This document shows positions 1 through 6,623 of a stretch of DNA of 24,189 nucleotides, piece by piece. Numbering within the stretch: position 1 is the first letter of the stretch; every line of letters begins with the position of its first letter. The translations under genes were made by a program, and so were the position numbers. The stretch covers positions 1 through 24,189 of the forward strand of contig JAWOAS010000205.1 in NCBI GenBank assembly GCA_046498405.1. The letters run 5' to 3'. The notes beneath the pieces were generated by a model, which was given only the letters and a program-made list of their open reading frames with translations, had not been told where the DNA came from and did no database searches. Source of the stretch: T1Sed10-49 sp046498405. Its GTDB lineage: Bacteria > Actinomycetota > Nitriliruptoria > Euzebyales > Egibacteraceae.

Positions 1-154
1 ACAGGAGCGGCGGCATCGGGCGCTCGGCGCTGCCGCGGCAGACCAGCCAGTCGGCGATGATCGTATTCCTGAACGGCAGGTCGATGCCCTCGGCCAGAGT
101 CGTGGTCGCCGCCCAGTGGCGGTTGAGGGGGGTGTGAGCGCGGGGATCCGCCAC
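1..154 (-). pseudogene. SF2 helicase remnant, 5'-truncated and running off the window
   Basis: Read on the minus strand, the frame gives ...HWAATTTLAEGIDLPFRN followed by TIIADWLVCRG and PMPPLL at the window edge. The ATTTLAEGIDLPF stretch is a good match to motif V of superfamily 2 (DEAD/DEAH or Ski2-like) helicases, and the following text fits the segment leading into motif VI. A real SF2 helicase needs several hundred residues before motif V. Here only about 15-30 low-complexity residues are available before rarA begins on the other strand, so the Walker motifs are absent. The 154 end marks a possible in-frame GTG; an ATG at 223 also keeps the frame open. I infer a gene decayed or truncated at its 5' end. 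The local base composition is less GC-extreme than rarA. The part beyond position 1 cannot be seen, so the family is only approximate. Confidence 0.5.
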
Positions 155-221
155 TCGCGGGCCCGCGGACCCGCGGCAGGGCGCACCCGCCGCCGAGCCG
201 GGTGGGTTACCGTCGGTGGGC

Positions 222-1688
222 ATGAGCGACCACCTCTTCGACCCGGGCGAGCCCACGCCGGCGACGCGACGCCGCCAACAGGCACCGCGGCCGCGCCGTG
301 ACGCGCCGCCGGCTGCGGCGGGCGGCGACGCGGCCGGTGGGGGTGGCGCCGGTGCGGGCGGCGACGCGGCCGGTGGGGGCGGCGCCGGTGAGGGCGAGCA
401 CCAGGCCGGGGCGCGCGGGGCCGGCCGCGACGCGCCGCTGGCCGCGCGGATGCGCCCGGCCACCCTCGATGAGGTCGTCGGCCAAGCCGCCCTGCTCGGC
501 CCCGGCGCGCCGCTGCGGGCCGCGATCGAGGCCGACCGCCTCTCGAGCGTCGTGCTGTGGGGACCGCCAGGCACCGGCAAGACGACGCTCGCCCACGTCA
601 TCGCCCAGACGACCTCGGCGGCGTTCACCGAGCTCAGCGCGGTCACCGCCGGGGTCAAGGACGTCCGCGCCGTCGTCGACGAGGCGCGGGCGCGCCGCGC
701 GCAGGTCGGCCGGTCCACCGTCCTCTTCGTCGACGAGATCCACCGCTTCAACCGCTCGCAGCAGGACGCGCTGCTGCCCGGCGTCGAGGACGGCTCGGTC
801 ACCCTCATCGGCGCGACGACGGAGAACCCCTCCTTCGAGGTCAACGCCCCGCTGCTGTCGCGCAGCCTGCTCTACCGCCTCGAGCCGCTCGAGCCCGACG
901 ACGTCGCCGCGCTGCTCGAGCGCGCGGTCACCGACGAGCGGGGCCTGCCGGGCACGCGACTGGCCGAGCACACGATCGACGCGCTCGTCGCCGCCGCCGA
1001 CGGCGACGCGCGGGTGGCGCTGGCCGGCCTCGAGGCCGCCGCGAGCCTCGCCGGCGACGAGGCGGTGACCCCCGCGCACGTCACCACCGCGCTCAGCCAG
1101 CCGCACCTGCGCTACGACAAGGCCGCCGATCAGCACTACGACCAGGTCAGCGCGTTCATCAAGGCGCTGCGCGGCTCGGACCCGGACGCGGCGATCTACT
1201 GGCTCGTGCGCATGCTCGCCAGCGGGGAGGACCCGCGCTTCCTCGCCCGGCGGATGGTCATCCTCGCCGGCGAGGACGTCGGCCTCGCCGACCCGCGCGC
1301 CCTCGAGGTCGCCGTCGCCGCCTTCAGCGCTCTTGAGGCCATCGGCCTGCCCGAGGCGCGCTACGCCCTGGCCGAGGCCGCCGCCTACCTCGCGCTCGCC
1401 CCGAAGTCGAACAGCGTCACCCGGGCGCTGGACGCCGCCGACGCCGCGGTGGCCCGCCTCGGCAACGCCCCGGTGCCCGCGCACCTGCGCGACGCCCACT
1501 ACAAGGGCGCGGCGCGCCTCGGCCACGGCGAGGGCTACCGCTACCCCCACGACGACCCGACCGGCTGGGTGGCCCAGCGCTACCTGCCCGAGGGCCTCGA
1601 GCCCGGGGCGATCTACGAGCCCTCACCCCACGGCGTCGAGCCCGAGCTCGGGGCGTGGCGCCCTGGCCCGCCCGACGAGCGGGCCTGA
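222..1688 (+). CDS. rarA: Replication-associated recombination protein A (AAA+ ATPase RarA/MgsA)
   Basis: This is a 488-aa clamp-loader-like AAA+ ATPase that acts at stalled replication forks in the cytoplasm. Visible motifs are PLAARMRPATLDEVVGQ at about residues 70-87, Walker A GPPGTGKTT at 114-122, Walker B LFVDEIHRF, and the sensor-1 region IGATTENPSFEVNAPLLSR. These are followed by the MgsA C-terminal region ending in PHGVEPELGAW. All key residues are present and the length is only slightly above the family norm. The excess is an Ala/Gly-rich N-terminal linker (residues ~25-65) containing a 12-residue duplication. I chose ATG 222 (MSDHLFDPGEP) over GTG 216 because SDLF-type starts are usual in the family. 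A possible -10, TACCGT at 208-213, lies 8 nt before the ATG, so translation may be leaderless or nearly so. The gene is monocistronic, followed by a palindromic gap and convergent vapC. Confidence 0.95.
   Translation: MSDHLFDPGEPTPATRRRQQAPRPRRDAPPAAAGGDAAGGGGAGAGGDAAGGGGAGEGEHQAGARGAGRDAPLAARMRPATLDEVVGQAALLGPGAPLRAAIEADRLSSVVLWGPPGTGKTTLAHVIAQTTSAAFTELSAVTAGVKDVRAVVDEARARRAQVGRSTVLFVDEIHRFNRSQQDALLPGVEDGSVTLIGATTENPSFEVNAPLLSRSLLYRLEPLEPDDVAALLERAVTDERGLPGTRLAEHTIDALVAAADGDARVALAGLEAAASLAGDEAVTPAHVTTALSQPHLRYDKAADQHYDQVSAFIKALRGSDPDAAIYWLVRMLASGEDPRFLARRMVILAGEDVGLADPRALEVAVAAFSALEAIGLPEARYALAEAAAYLALAPKSNSVTRALDAADAAVARLGNAPVPAHLRDAHYKGAARLGHGEGYRYPHDDPTGWVAQRYLPEGLEPGAIYEPSPHGVEPELGAWRPGPPDERA
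321..392 (+). repeat. 36-bp in-frame tandem duplication inside rarA
   Basis: Two 36-bp units (321-356 and 357-392) differ at three positions. They encode GGDAAGGGGAGA and GGDAAGGGGAGE. The duplication sits in the non-conserved linker before the AAA+ core, so it should be tolerated by the protein. Confidence 0.85.
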
Positions 1689-1709
1689 GCGGCGCGGTTC
1701 GCTCGCCGT

Positions 1710-1735
1710 CGCCGGGCCCCGGCGGGCATGCCCGC
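1710..1735. terminator. Dyad cluster between convergent rarA and vapC
   Basis: Two adjoining GC-rich dyads fill the convergent gap: a stem CGCCGG (1710-1715) with CCGGCG (1719-1724) and a 3-nt loop, and a perfect 14-bp palindrome GCGGGCATGCCCGC at 1722-1735. Neither has a T tract. Their place between two 3' ends suggests a bidirectional terminator, but in DNA this GC-rich such dyads also arise by chance. Confidence 0.4.
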
Positions 1736-1760
1736 GGGCCAGGGACGGCCCTCTGCGCGC

Positions 1761-2138
1761 TCAGGCGCCGAGGACGTCGACGTCGTACCGGGCGATCGCC
1801 CGATCCCGGGTGACGATCGTGAGGCCCTCGACACCGGCCTGGGCCACGAGCAGACGATCGAAGGGATCCCGATGGAGGTCCGGCAGCGCCCCGACCGCCA
1901 GCGCGTGCTCCAGGCTGACGGCCAAGGGCGTGAACCGGTGGGCCGCCACCGCCTCGGCGAGGTCCGCGGGTGTCCGGAGCTTGCCGAGGGACCGCTTGAT
2001 GGTGATCTCCCAGGCGCTCACCGCGCTGGCGACGACCCGGTTGCGGCCGTCGACGATCGCCGCGCGCGCCGCCGTCGAGAGCGAGGGGTCGTCGGCAAGC
2101 GCCCACAGCAGCACGTGGGTGTCGAGGAGCAGCCTCAC
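1761..2138 (-). CDS. vapC: VapC-like PIN-domain toxin ribonuclease
   Basis: This 125-aa protein begins (V/M)RLLLDTHVLLWALADDPSLS and contains VASAVSAWEITIKRSLGKL, DPFDRLLVAQA and LTIVTRDRAIARYDV. These are the acidic PIN-domain landmarks: the first Asp in LLDTH, the Glu in SAWEI, the Asp in DPFDR and the Asp in TRD. The active site looks complete. PIN toxins of this DTHVLLW subgroup are Mg-dependent RNases neutralised by a Phd/YefM-type antitoxin. The start is GTG at 2138, which overlaps the TGA of the antitoxin gene by 4 bp (GTGA), giving translational coupling in the usual antitoxin-first order. Longer upstream extensions of this frame run through the antitoxin gene and are not real. The RNA target is unknown. 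Confidence 0.9.
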   Translation of the reverse strand: MRLLLDTHVLLWALADDPSLSTAARAAIVDGRNRVVASAVSAWEITIKRSLGKLRTPADLAEAVAAHRFTPLAVSLEHALAVGALPDLHRDPFDRLLVAQAGVEGLTIVTRDRAIARYDVDVLGA

Positions 2139-2380
2139 GCGTCCGGACCCTCGAAGTGCCCTTGGAGCTCCTCCGGCAGGGGGTCGTCGAAGTCGGGGGC
2201 GATCCAGACCTTGCCCTTCCAGCCTCCGAGCGTCCGCGGGGCAGGGTCCTCCGCGTACGGCTCGAGCACCACCATGGGCTTGCCGGCCTTGCCGATGACG
2301 ACCCGCTCGCCGGCAGCGGCGTCCTCCACGAGGCGCGAGAGCTGCGCCTTGGCCTCGGTGATCGTCACGATCCGCTCCAT
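2135..2380 (-). CDS. vapB: Phd/YefM-family antitoxin of the vapC-like toxin
   Basis: This 81-aa protein starts MERIVTITEAKAQLSRLVEDAAAGERVVIGKAGKPMVVLEPY, the N-terminal Phd/YefM DNA-binding fold. The toxin-wrapping C-terminal tail ends DFDDPLPEELQGHFEGPDA. Antitoxins of this family bind both the toxin and their own operator. I chose the ATG at 2380 because the family normally begins just before the ITxxEAK motif; an upstream start exists in the same frame but would add non-conserved residues. A purine-rich GGGG stretch lies about 10 nt upstream on the minus strand. The gene is first in a two-gene operon with vapC. The dyads at 2411-2455 are likely autoregulatory sites. The vapB name is used loosely for the antitoxin partner; the fold is Phd/YefM rather than AbrB. 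Confidence 0.9.
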   Translation of the reverse strand: MERIVTITEAKAQLSRLVEDAAAGERVVIGKAGKPMVVLEPYAEDPAPRTLGGWKGKVWIAPDFDDPLPEELQGHFEGPDA

Positions 2381-2410
2381 CGCCGCCAGCCCCCTGCTCG
2401 TCTCGACCCT

Positions 2411-2455
2411 GGTACGACGAGCGTACCGCATGATAGACCTGACCAGACCAGGTCT
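2411..2455 (-). promoter_or_regulatory. Two inverted repeats upstream of the toxin-antitoxin operon (candidate operators)
   Basis: A perfect 6-bp dyad, GGTACG (2411-2416) with CGTACC (2422-2427) around 5 nt, lies about 30 bp before the antitoxin ATG. A second dyad, AGACCTG (2435-2441) with CAGGTCT (2449-2455), flanks a 7-nt centre. Between them, on the minus strand, TATCAT (2429-2434) could be a -10 box. A -10 bracketed by dyads is what an autorepressed antitoxin operon needs. The operator role is inferred. Confidence 0.5.
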
Positions 2456-2537
2456 GTGCCGTCGCCGTGGCCGGCGTGGCCCTCCGCGCGCCGCGCAGGC
2501 CACGCCCGCGGTCGAGGCCGTCGCTGGGCCGCTCCCG

Positions 2538-2564
2538 TAGGCTTGGGCGCCCGGCGGGAGGAGG
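2538..2564 (+). promoter_or_regulatory. -10 box TAGGCT and strong Shine-Dalgarno for the SIS gene
   Basis: TAGGCT lies at 2538-2543 and GGGAGGAGG at 2556-2564, the latter 5 nt before ATG 2570. No convincing -35 is visible. The TAGGNT hexamer recurs upstream of other genes in the window (12374, 13934, 16259, 19863). Confidence 0.45.
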
Positions 2565-2569
2565 CACCG

Positions 2570-3601
2570 ATGTCACGGCTCGATGCGGAGATCGCGGCGC
2601 AGCCCGAGGCGTTGGCGCGGATGCTCGACGCTGAGGCCGGCCGCGCGGCTGAGCTGGGGTCGCAGCTGGCGGGGGTCTCGGGGGTGCTCATCGCCGCGCG
2701 CGGCAGCTCGGACAACGCCGCCCGCTACGCCCAGTACCTGTTGGGGGTGCGGGCGGGGCTGCCGGTGGCGCTGGCGACCCCGTCGATCCAGACGCTCTAC
2801 GGCGCGGAGGTCGCGATGGACGGCCTGCTCGTCGTGGGGGTGAGCCAGTCGGGGCAGTCGCCCGACATCGTCGCGGTGCTCGCCCAGGCCCGGGCGCAGG
2901 GGCGCCCGACGGTGGCGGTGACCAACGACGCGGCCTCGCCGTTGGCCGCGCAGGCCGACTGGGTGCTGGGGCTGCACGTCGAGGAGCGCTCGGTCGCGGC
3001 CACGGGCACCTACGTCTGCTCGCTGGCGGCGCTGGCGCTGCTGGCGGCGGGCCTGCGGGGCGACGCCGGGGACGTCGAGGTGCTGCGGGCGGTGCCCGAG
3101 GCGCTGGCGGCCACGCTCGAGGCGGCCGCGGCGCCGGCTTCGGAGGCGGCGGGCCTGCTCGTCGAGGCGCAGCGCAGCATGGTCGTCGGGCGGGGCTTTC
3201 ACTACGCGACGGCCTTCGAGGTGGCGCTGAAGGTCAAGGAGCTCTCGGGGATGGTCGCCGAGCCGGTGTCGTCGGCGGACTTCCGCCACGGTCCTATCGC
3301 CGTGGTCGACGAGGGCTTCCCCGTCGTGCTCGTCGCCCCGTCGGGGCGGGCCCACGGCGACGTCGCCGACCTCGTCGAGCCGTTGGCCCAGCGTGGCGCG
3401 CGGCTCGTGGCCGTCAGCGACGTCGAGGCGCTGCTCGGGGCGGTCGACGTCGGGCTGCCGGTGGCCGGTGGGCTGGCCGAGTGGGCCTCGCCGCTGGTGG
3501 CCGTGGCGCCGGGTCAGCTGCTCGCGGTGGCGCTGGCGCGCGCCCGCGGCGGGGATCCCGATGACCCGCCGGGGCTGGCCAAGGTCACCCGGACGACGTA
3601 G
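2570..3601 (+). CDS. SIS-domain sugar-phosphate isomerase/deaminase (GlmS-isomerase-like, NagB-II type)
   Basis: This 343-aa protein consists of two SIS domains and lacks the glutaminase half of GlmS. The first half carries LIAARGSSDNAARYAQYLL and VVGVSQSGQSPDIV, the sugar-phosphate binding Ser-rich loops. The second carries MVVGRGFHYATAFEVALKVKELSGMVAEPVSSADFRHGPIAVV, in which the catalytic-region Glu/Lys of GlmS-type isomerases are recognisable. The end, DPPGLAKVTRTT, matches the C-terminal signature of GlmS/NagB-II proteins. Without a glutaminase domain it most likely deaminates glucosamine-6-phosphate to fructose-6-phosphate. The convergent nagA next door, which would supply that substrate from GlcNAc-6-phosphate, supports this. 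The start is ATG 2570 with an excellent SD. Its last 17 bp overlap the 3' end of nagA on the other strand. Substrate assignment rests on context. Confidence 0.88.
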   Translation: MSRLDAEIAAQPEALARMLDAEAGRAAELGSQLAGVSGVLIAARGSSDNAARYAQYLLGVRAGLPVALATPSIQTLYGAEVAMDGLLVVGVSQSGQSPDIVAVLAQARAQGRPTVAVTNDAASPLAAQADWVLGLHVEERSVAATGTYVCSLAALALLAAGLRGDAGDVEVLRAVPEALAATLEAAAAPASEAAGLLVEAQRSMVVGRGFHYATAFEVALKVKELSGMVAEPVSSADFRHGPIAVVDEGFPVVLVAPSGRAHGDVADLVEPLAQRGARLVAVSDVEALLGAVDVGLPVAGGLAEWASPLVAVAPGQLLAVALARARGGDPDDPPGLAKVTRTT

Positions 3602-4757
3602 CCGCGGCGTCGTGGACGACCTCGCCGGCCACGACGGTCGCGCGGACGGTGAGGTCGGCCTCGAGCACGACGAGGTCGGGCAGCCCGCCGGGCTCGAGCG
3701 CGGCGGGCTGGGCGAGCCCGGCGGCGCGGGCGGGGGTGGCGCTGGTGGCCGGCCACGCCGTCTCGAGCGGCGCGCCGGTCGCCGAGAGCAGGACCGCCAG
3801 CGCGCGGTCCATCGTCAGGGCGCTGCCGGCCAGCCCGCCGTCGTCGCGCCACATCGCCCCGTCGCGGTGGGTGACGACGCGCTCGCCGAAGGGGTAGCGG
3901 CCCTCGGGCAGGCCGGTCGCGCGCAGCGCGTCGGTGACGACACAGGTGCGCTCGGGGCCGAGCGCCGCCCAGGCCGCGGCGATCGCGCCGGGGTGGAGGT
4001 GGATGCCGTCGGTGATGAGCTCGACGGTGGCCTCGCGGCGGGCCAGCGCGGCGGCGGGCAGCCCCGGCGCGCGGTGGTGCAGCGGCGGCATCGCGTTGAA
4101 GAGGTGGGTGACGTGGCGCGCGCCGGCGTCGAAGCCGGCCATCGCCTGCTCGTAGGTCGCGTCGGCGTGGCCGAGCGCGACGCCGACCCCGGCCTCGGCC
4201 AGGCGCGCCAGCGCCGGCAGGTTGCCCTCGACCTCCGGGGCGATGGTGATGATCCGCACGAGGCCGGTGGCCAGCAGCTCGGCGACCTCGCCGGGGTCGG
4301 CGGGGCGGAGGTGATCGGGGTCCTGCGCCCCGCAGCGCGCCGGGGAGAGGTAGGGGCCCTCGAGGTTGGCCCCGGCGATGCGCGCGCCCGGCCCCGGGCG
4401 GGCCATCGCCTCGCCGATCGCGCCGAGCGCGGCCAGGGTGGCCTCGTGGCTCGCGGTGGCGATCGTCGGCAGGAACGTGGTGACCCCCCGGGTGGCGAGG
4501 AACGCCGCCATCGTCCGCAACCCCTCGGCGTCGCCGTCGCCGGCCTCCCCGCCGCCCGAGCCGTGGACGTGGACGTCGACGAAGCCCGGCAGGACCGTCC
4601 CGCCGGCGGCGTCGAGTCGGGTGCCCGCCGGCTCGGCCGGCGGGGGGGCGCCGGGGCCGCCGAGGGCGGTGATCGCCGTGGCGTCGCAGCGCAGCCAGCC
4701 CCCCTCGACCGGCCCGTCAGGGGTCAGCAGCCGCCCGCCGGCGATCTCGAGGGTCAT
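3585..4757 (-). CDS. nagA: N-acetylglucosamine-6-phosphate deacetylase
   Basis: This 390-aa amidohydrolase removes acetate from GlcNAc-6-phosphate in amino-sugar and cell-wall recycling. Seen in order: the N-terminal beta-sandwich MTLEIAGGRLLTPDG, the metal-site motif VLPGFVDVHVHGSGGG, the metal Glu in GANLEGPYLSP, His in ALGHADATYEQA, then HVTHLFNAMPPLHHR, the substrate loop TDGIHLHPG, and the catalytic Asp in VVTDALRATG. The length is typical. It starts at ATG 4757. It converges on the SIS gene with a 17-bp 3' overlap, so the two functionally linked genes are not in one operon. It is divergent from manC across a 189-bp gap. Confidence 0.94.
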   Translation of the reverse strand: MTLEIAGGRLLTPDGPVEGGWLRCDATAITALGGPGAPPPAEPAGTRLDAAGGTVLPGFVDVHVHGSGGGEAGDGDAEGLRTMAAFLATRGVTTFLPTIATASHEATLAALGAIGEAMARPGPGARIAGANLEGPYLSPARCGAQDPDHLRPADPGEVAELLATGLVRIITIAPEVEGNLPALARLAEAGVGVALGHADATYEQAMAGFDAGARHVTHLFNAMPPLHHRAPGLPAAALARREATVELITDGIHLHPGAIAAAWAALGPERTCVVTDALRATGLPEGRYPFGERVVTHRDGAMWRDDGGLAGSALTMDRALAVLLSATGAPLETAWPATSATPARAAGLAQPAALEPGGLPDLVVLEADLTVRATVVAGEVVHDAAATSSG

Positions 4758-4783
4758 CGCCTGCTCCTCCGGTCACGCCGCGT

Positions 4784-4830
4784 GCCGCGGCCACGCGCCA
4801 GGCGCCGCGGCCACGCGCCGGGCGCCGCGG
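4784..4830. repeat. 20-bp tandem repeat in the nagA-manC divergent gap
   Basis: Units at 4784-4803 and 4804-4823 differ by one base, followed by a 7-bp partial third unit (4824-4830). The array lies upstream of nagA on its side and about 45 bp before the manC -35 box. There is no coding sequence in the gap. Confidence 0.8.
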
Positions 4831-4874
4831 ACTCCGGGATCAGCCAGCCGGCCGCCCGTTCACGGCTCGGGTCC

Positions 4875-4903
4875 TTGGTCGTCAGGCTCGCAGCCCGTAG
4901 CGT
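4875..4903 (+). promoter_or_regulatory. Candidate promoter of the guanylyltransferase gene
   Basis: TTGGTC (4875-4880) and TAGCGT (4898-4903) are separated by exactly 17 nt, a sigma-70-like arrangement. The predicted start point is near 4910, giving a leader of about 37 nt. A GGAGG-type Shine-Dalgarno (4937-4941) lies 5 nt before ATG 4947. Confidence 0.5.
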
Positions 4904-4946
4904 CGGGGTCCACACCGACACGCCGACCGGGGCTGCGGAGGCGCAC

Positions 4947-5981
4947 ATGCGCGCGCTCGTGCTCGCGGGGGGTGCGGGCAGCCGCCTGCGGCCCCTGACC
5001 GACACCCGTCCCAAGCCGCTCGTGCCGCTGCTCGGCGACCCCTTCGCCGCGGGGCTGCTGTCCCGCCTCGCCGAGGCGGGCTGCGACCGCGCGACGTTCC
5101 TCGTCGGCGCCGACGCCGCGCCCTTCGCCGACCTCGTCGGCATCGGGGCAGACCGCGGCGTCGCCGTCGACGTCGTCACCGAGGAGCGTCCCCTCGACAC
5201 CGCCGGGGCGGCGCGCCGCGTCCTCGCCGGGCAGGGCGGCGGGCCCGTGCTCGTGGCCAACGGCGACATCCTCACCGACCTCGACCTCGACGCGCTCGTC
5301 TCCGCGCATGCCGGACGCGGGGCGGTGGCCACCCTCGCGCTGACCCGCGTCGGGGACACGAGCGCCTACGGCGTCGTCGTCACCGACGACGGCGGCGCGG
5401 TGCGCGCCTTCGTCGAGAAGCCGTCGCCGGGCACCGTGGCGGCCGACACCGTCAACGCCGGCACCTACGTCCTCGACCCCGACGCCCTCGCGGTCTTCCC
5501 CGGCGACGGGCCGCTGTCGTTCGAGCGCGAGGTCTTCCCCGGCCTGCTCGACCACGGCGCGCGGCTGCTCGGGGTGGTCAGCGACGCCCACTTCGCCGAC
5601 CTCGGCACACCGGCGCGCTACCGCGCCGGGCACGCCGCGGTCCTCGCCGGGCGCTGCCGCTGGCCGGTGGGGCAGGGCATGAGCGTCGAGGGCGGCCTCG
5701 CCGGCCACGCCACCGCCGAGGTCGCCGCCGACGCCCGCCTTGAGGCGCCGGTGACCCTCGGGCGTGGGGTGCGCGTCGGCGCCGGCGCGGCCCTGCGCGA
5801 CGTCGTGGCCCTGCCCGAGGCGGTCATCGGCGCCGGGGCCGTCCTCGAGGGCTGCGTCCTCGGCGAGGGCGCGGTCGTCGGGCAGGGGGCGGTGCTGCGC
5901 GGCGACGTCGTCGTCGGCGACGGCACGGCGGTGCCCGACGGCGAGCGCCGCGAGGGGATCGTGCGCCTGCCCGAGGCGTGA
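4947..5981 (+). CDS. manC: Mannose-1-phosphate guanylyltransferase-like nucleotidyltransferase with C-terminal left-handed beta-helix
   Basis: This 344-aa protein joins mannose-1-phosphate (or another hexose-1-phosphate) to an NTP. The N-terminal signature LVLAGGAGSRLRPLTDTRPKP gives the G-G-x-G-x-R...P-K active-site loop. VLVANGDILTDLDLDAL supplies the metal-binding GD, and VNAGTYVLDP and FADLGTPARY are typical of the family. From about residue 250 the chain turns into hexapeptide repeats (GRGVRVGAGAALRDVV..., GAGAVLEGCVLGEGAVVGQGAVL), a left-handed beta-helix. GDP-mannose pyrophosphorylases and glucose-1-phosphate thymidylyltransferases share this layout. I prefer the mannose assignment because the phosphomannomutase and PGI/PMI genes of the same route lie downstream and because of the whiB2 neighbourhood. 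Start ATG 4947 has a GGAGG ribosome site. A hairpin follows 2 bp after the stop. Confidence 0.85.
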   Translation: MRALVLAGGAGSRLRPLTDTRPKPLVPLLGDPFAAGLLSRLAEAGCDRATFLVGADAAPFADLVGIGADRGVAVDVVTEERPLDTAGAARRVLAGQGGGPVLVANGDILTDLDLDALVSAHAGRGAVATLALTRVGDTSAYGVVVTDDGGAVRAFVEKPSPGTVAADTVNAGTYVLDPDALAVFPGDGPLSFEREVFPGLLDHGARLLGVVSDAHFADLGTPARYRAGHAAVLAGRCRWPVGQGMSVEGGLAGHATAEVAADARLEAPVTLGRGVRVGAGAALRDVVALPEAVIGAGAVLEGCVLGEGAVVGQGAVLRGDVVVGDGTAVPDGERREGIVRLPEA

Positions 5982-5982
5982 C

Positions 5983-6032
5983 CCGCCCGCCGCCACGGCG
6001 GGCGGCCGGCGGCGCGGCGGGCGGCCGGCGGC
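5983..6032 (+). terminator. GC-rich hairpin after manC, merging into a 19-bp tandem repeat
   Basis: A perfect 10-bp stem (5983-5992 pairing with 5996-6005, 3-nt loop) starts 2 bp after the manC stop. There is no T tract, as is common for actinobacterial terminators. The 3' arm is part of a 17-bp sequence (5997-6013) repeated exactly at 6016-6032, so a slipped alternative stem is possible. Confidence 0.55.
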
Positions 6033-6094
6033 ACGGAGCTGTAGCTGTTCGTGTCCAGCGCTGTGCGCAACGTGAGATCGTGGGGAAGGCGGGG

Positions 6095-6162
6095 TTGACG
6101 AGGCCCGGCGAAGGGCACAGACTTCACCCATGGAGTTCCATGCATGTCGTTTGCTACGACAT
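6095..6162 (+). promoter_or_regulatory. Candidate whiB promoter with two dyads at and after the predicted start point
   Basis: TTGACG (6095-6100) and CAGACT (6118-6123) are 17 nt apart. A palindrome CATGGA-gt-TCCATG spans 6129-6142, at the predicted transcription start. A second dyad, ATGTCGT (6144-6150) with ACGACAT (6156-6162) around 5 nt, follows 1 nt later. The remaining ~125 bp to the GTG start would be a long 5' UTR. The rest of the 5982-6287 gap shows no gene. Two dyads downstream of a promoter suggest operators, as expected for a developmental regulator gene, but binding is unproven. Confidence 0.4.
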
Positions 6163-6287
6163 CGCGCCGGCCTGCCACTCGTCCGCCCGACGAGTCGCGG
6201 GGGTCGCCGCGCGCGTCTGGGCCCGGGTCAGCGGTGCGACGGCGTCCATGGGCTCGGGACGGCCGCCGGGTGTGAGGAGGCGCCGAC

Positions 6288-6521
6288 GTGATCCCCATCG
6301 AGACGCTGCCGTGGGCCTCGGAGGCCAAGTGCCTGCAGGCCGACCCCGAGACGTTCTTCCCCGAGAAGGGCGGCTCGACGAGGGAGGCCAAGCGGATCTG
6401 CGCGCAGTGCGACGTGCGGGCGGAGTGCCTCGACTACGCGCTCGAGAACGACGAGCGGTTCGGGATCTGGGGCGGGCTCAGCGAGCGCGAGCGCCGCCGC
6501 CTCAAGCGCATGGCCTCCTGA
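6288..6521 (+). CDS. whiB2: WhiB-family iron-sulfur transcriptional regulator (WhiB2/WhmD-like)
   Basis: This 77-aa protein has the four Fe-S cysteines C15, C38, C41 and C47, in the arrangement C-x22-C-x2-C-x5-C. The GIWGG turn lies at 59-63, followed by a basic C-terminus (ERERRRLKRMAS) that contacts DNA with the principal sigma factor. In actinobacteria WhiB2/WhmD/WhiB proteins control septation and cell division or sporulation. The whiB2 assignment rests mainly on position, since manC lies upstream and the metallopeptidase/DUF3499/manB genes lie downstream, as in the mycobacterial whiB2 region. The start is GTG 6288, preceded at about 8 nt by GAGGAGG (6274-6280). Transcription may continue into the glycosyltransferase gene 100 bp downstream. 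Confidence 0.93.
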   Translation: MIPIETLPWASEAKCLQADPETFFPEKGGSTREAKRICAQCDVRAECLDYALENDERFGIWGGLSERERRRLKRMAS

Positions 6522-6623
6522 CCGGTGGCCTCGGCCTTGCGAGGGGGGCCTCGCCGCTAGCATCGCGCTGCACCGGGCCGTGCGCTCGGGACAGGCTGCG
6601 CCCACGCACCGGAGGGACCCCCG

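Noticed and set aside
207..1550. Long minus-strand open frame opposite rarA, and similar ones at 6228-9599 and 18809-21550
   Set aside because: They mirror real genes on the other strand, are Arg/Gly/Ala/Asp-rich without any domain, and arise because GC-biased third positions avoid stop codons in the antisense frame.
2156..2569. N-terminal extension of the SIS protein frame through the antitoxin region
   Set aside because: It is antisense to the antitoxin gene; ATG 2570 has a near-ideal GGGAGGAGG site and begins the conserved protein.
3393..4946. Apparent 5' extension of the guanylyltransferase reading frame by some 500 codons
   Set aside because: It runs antisense to nagA and has no homology; the enzyme signature MRALVLAGG begins at ATG 4947 with its own ribosome site and promoter.
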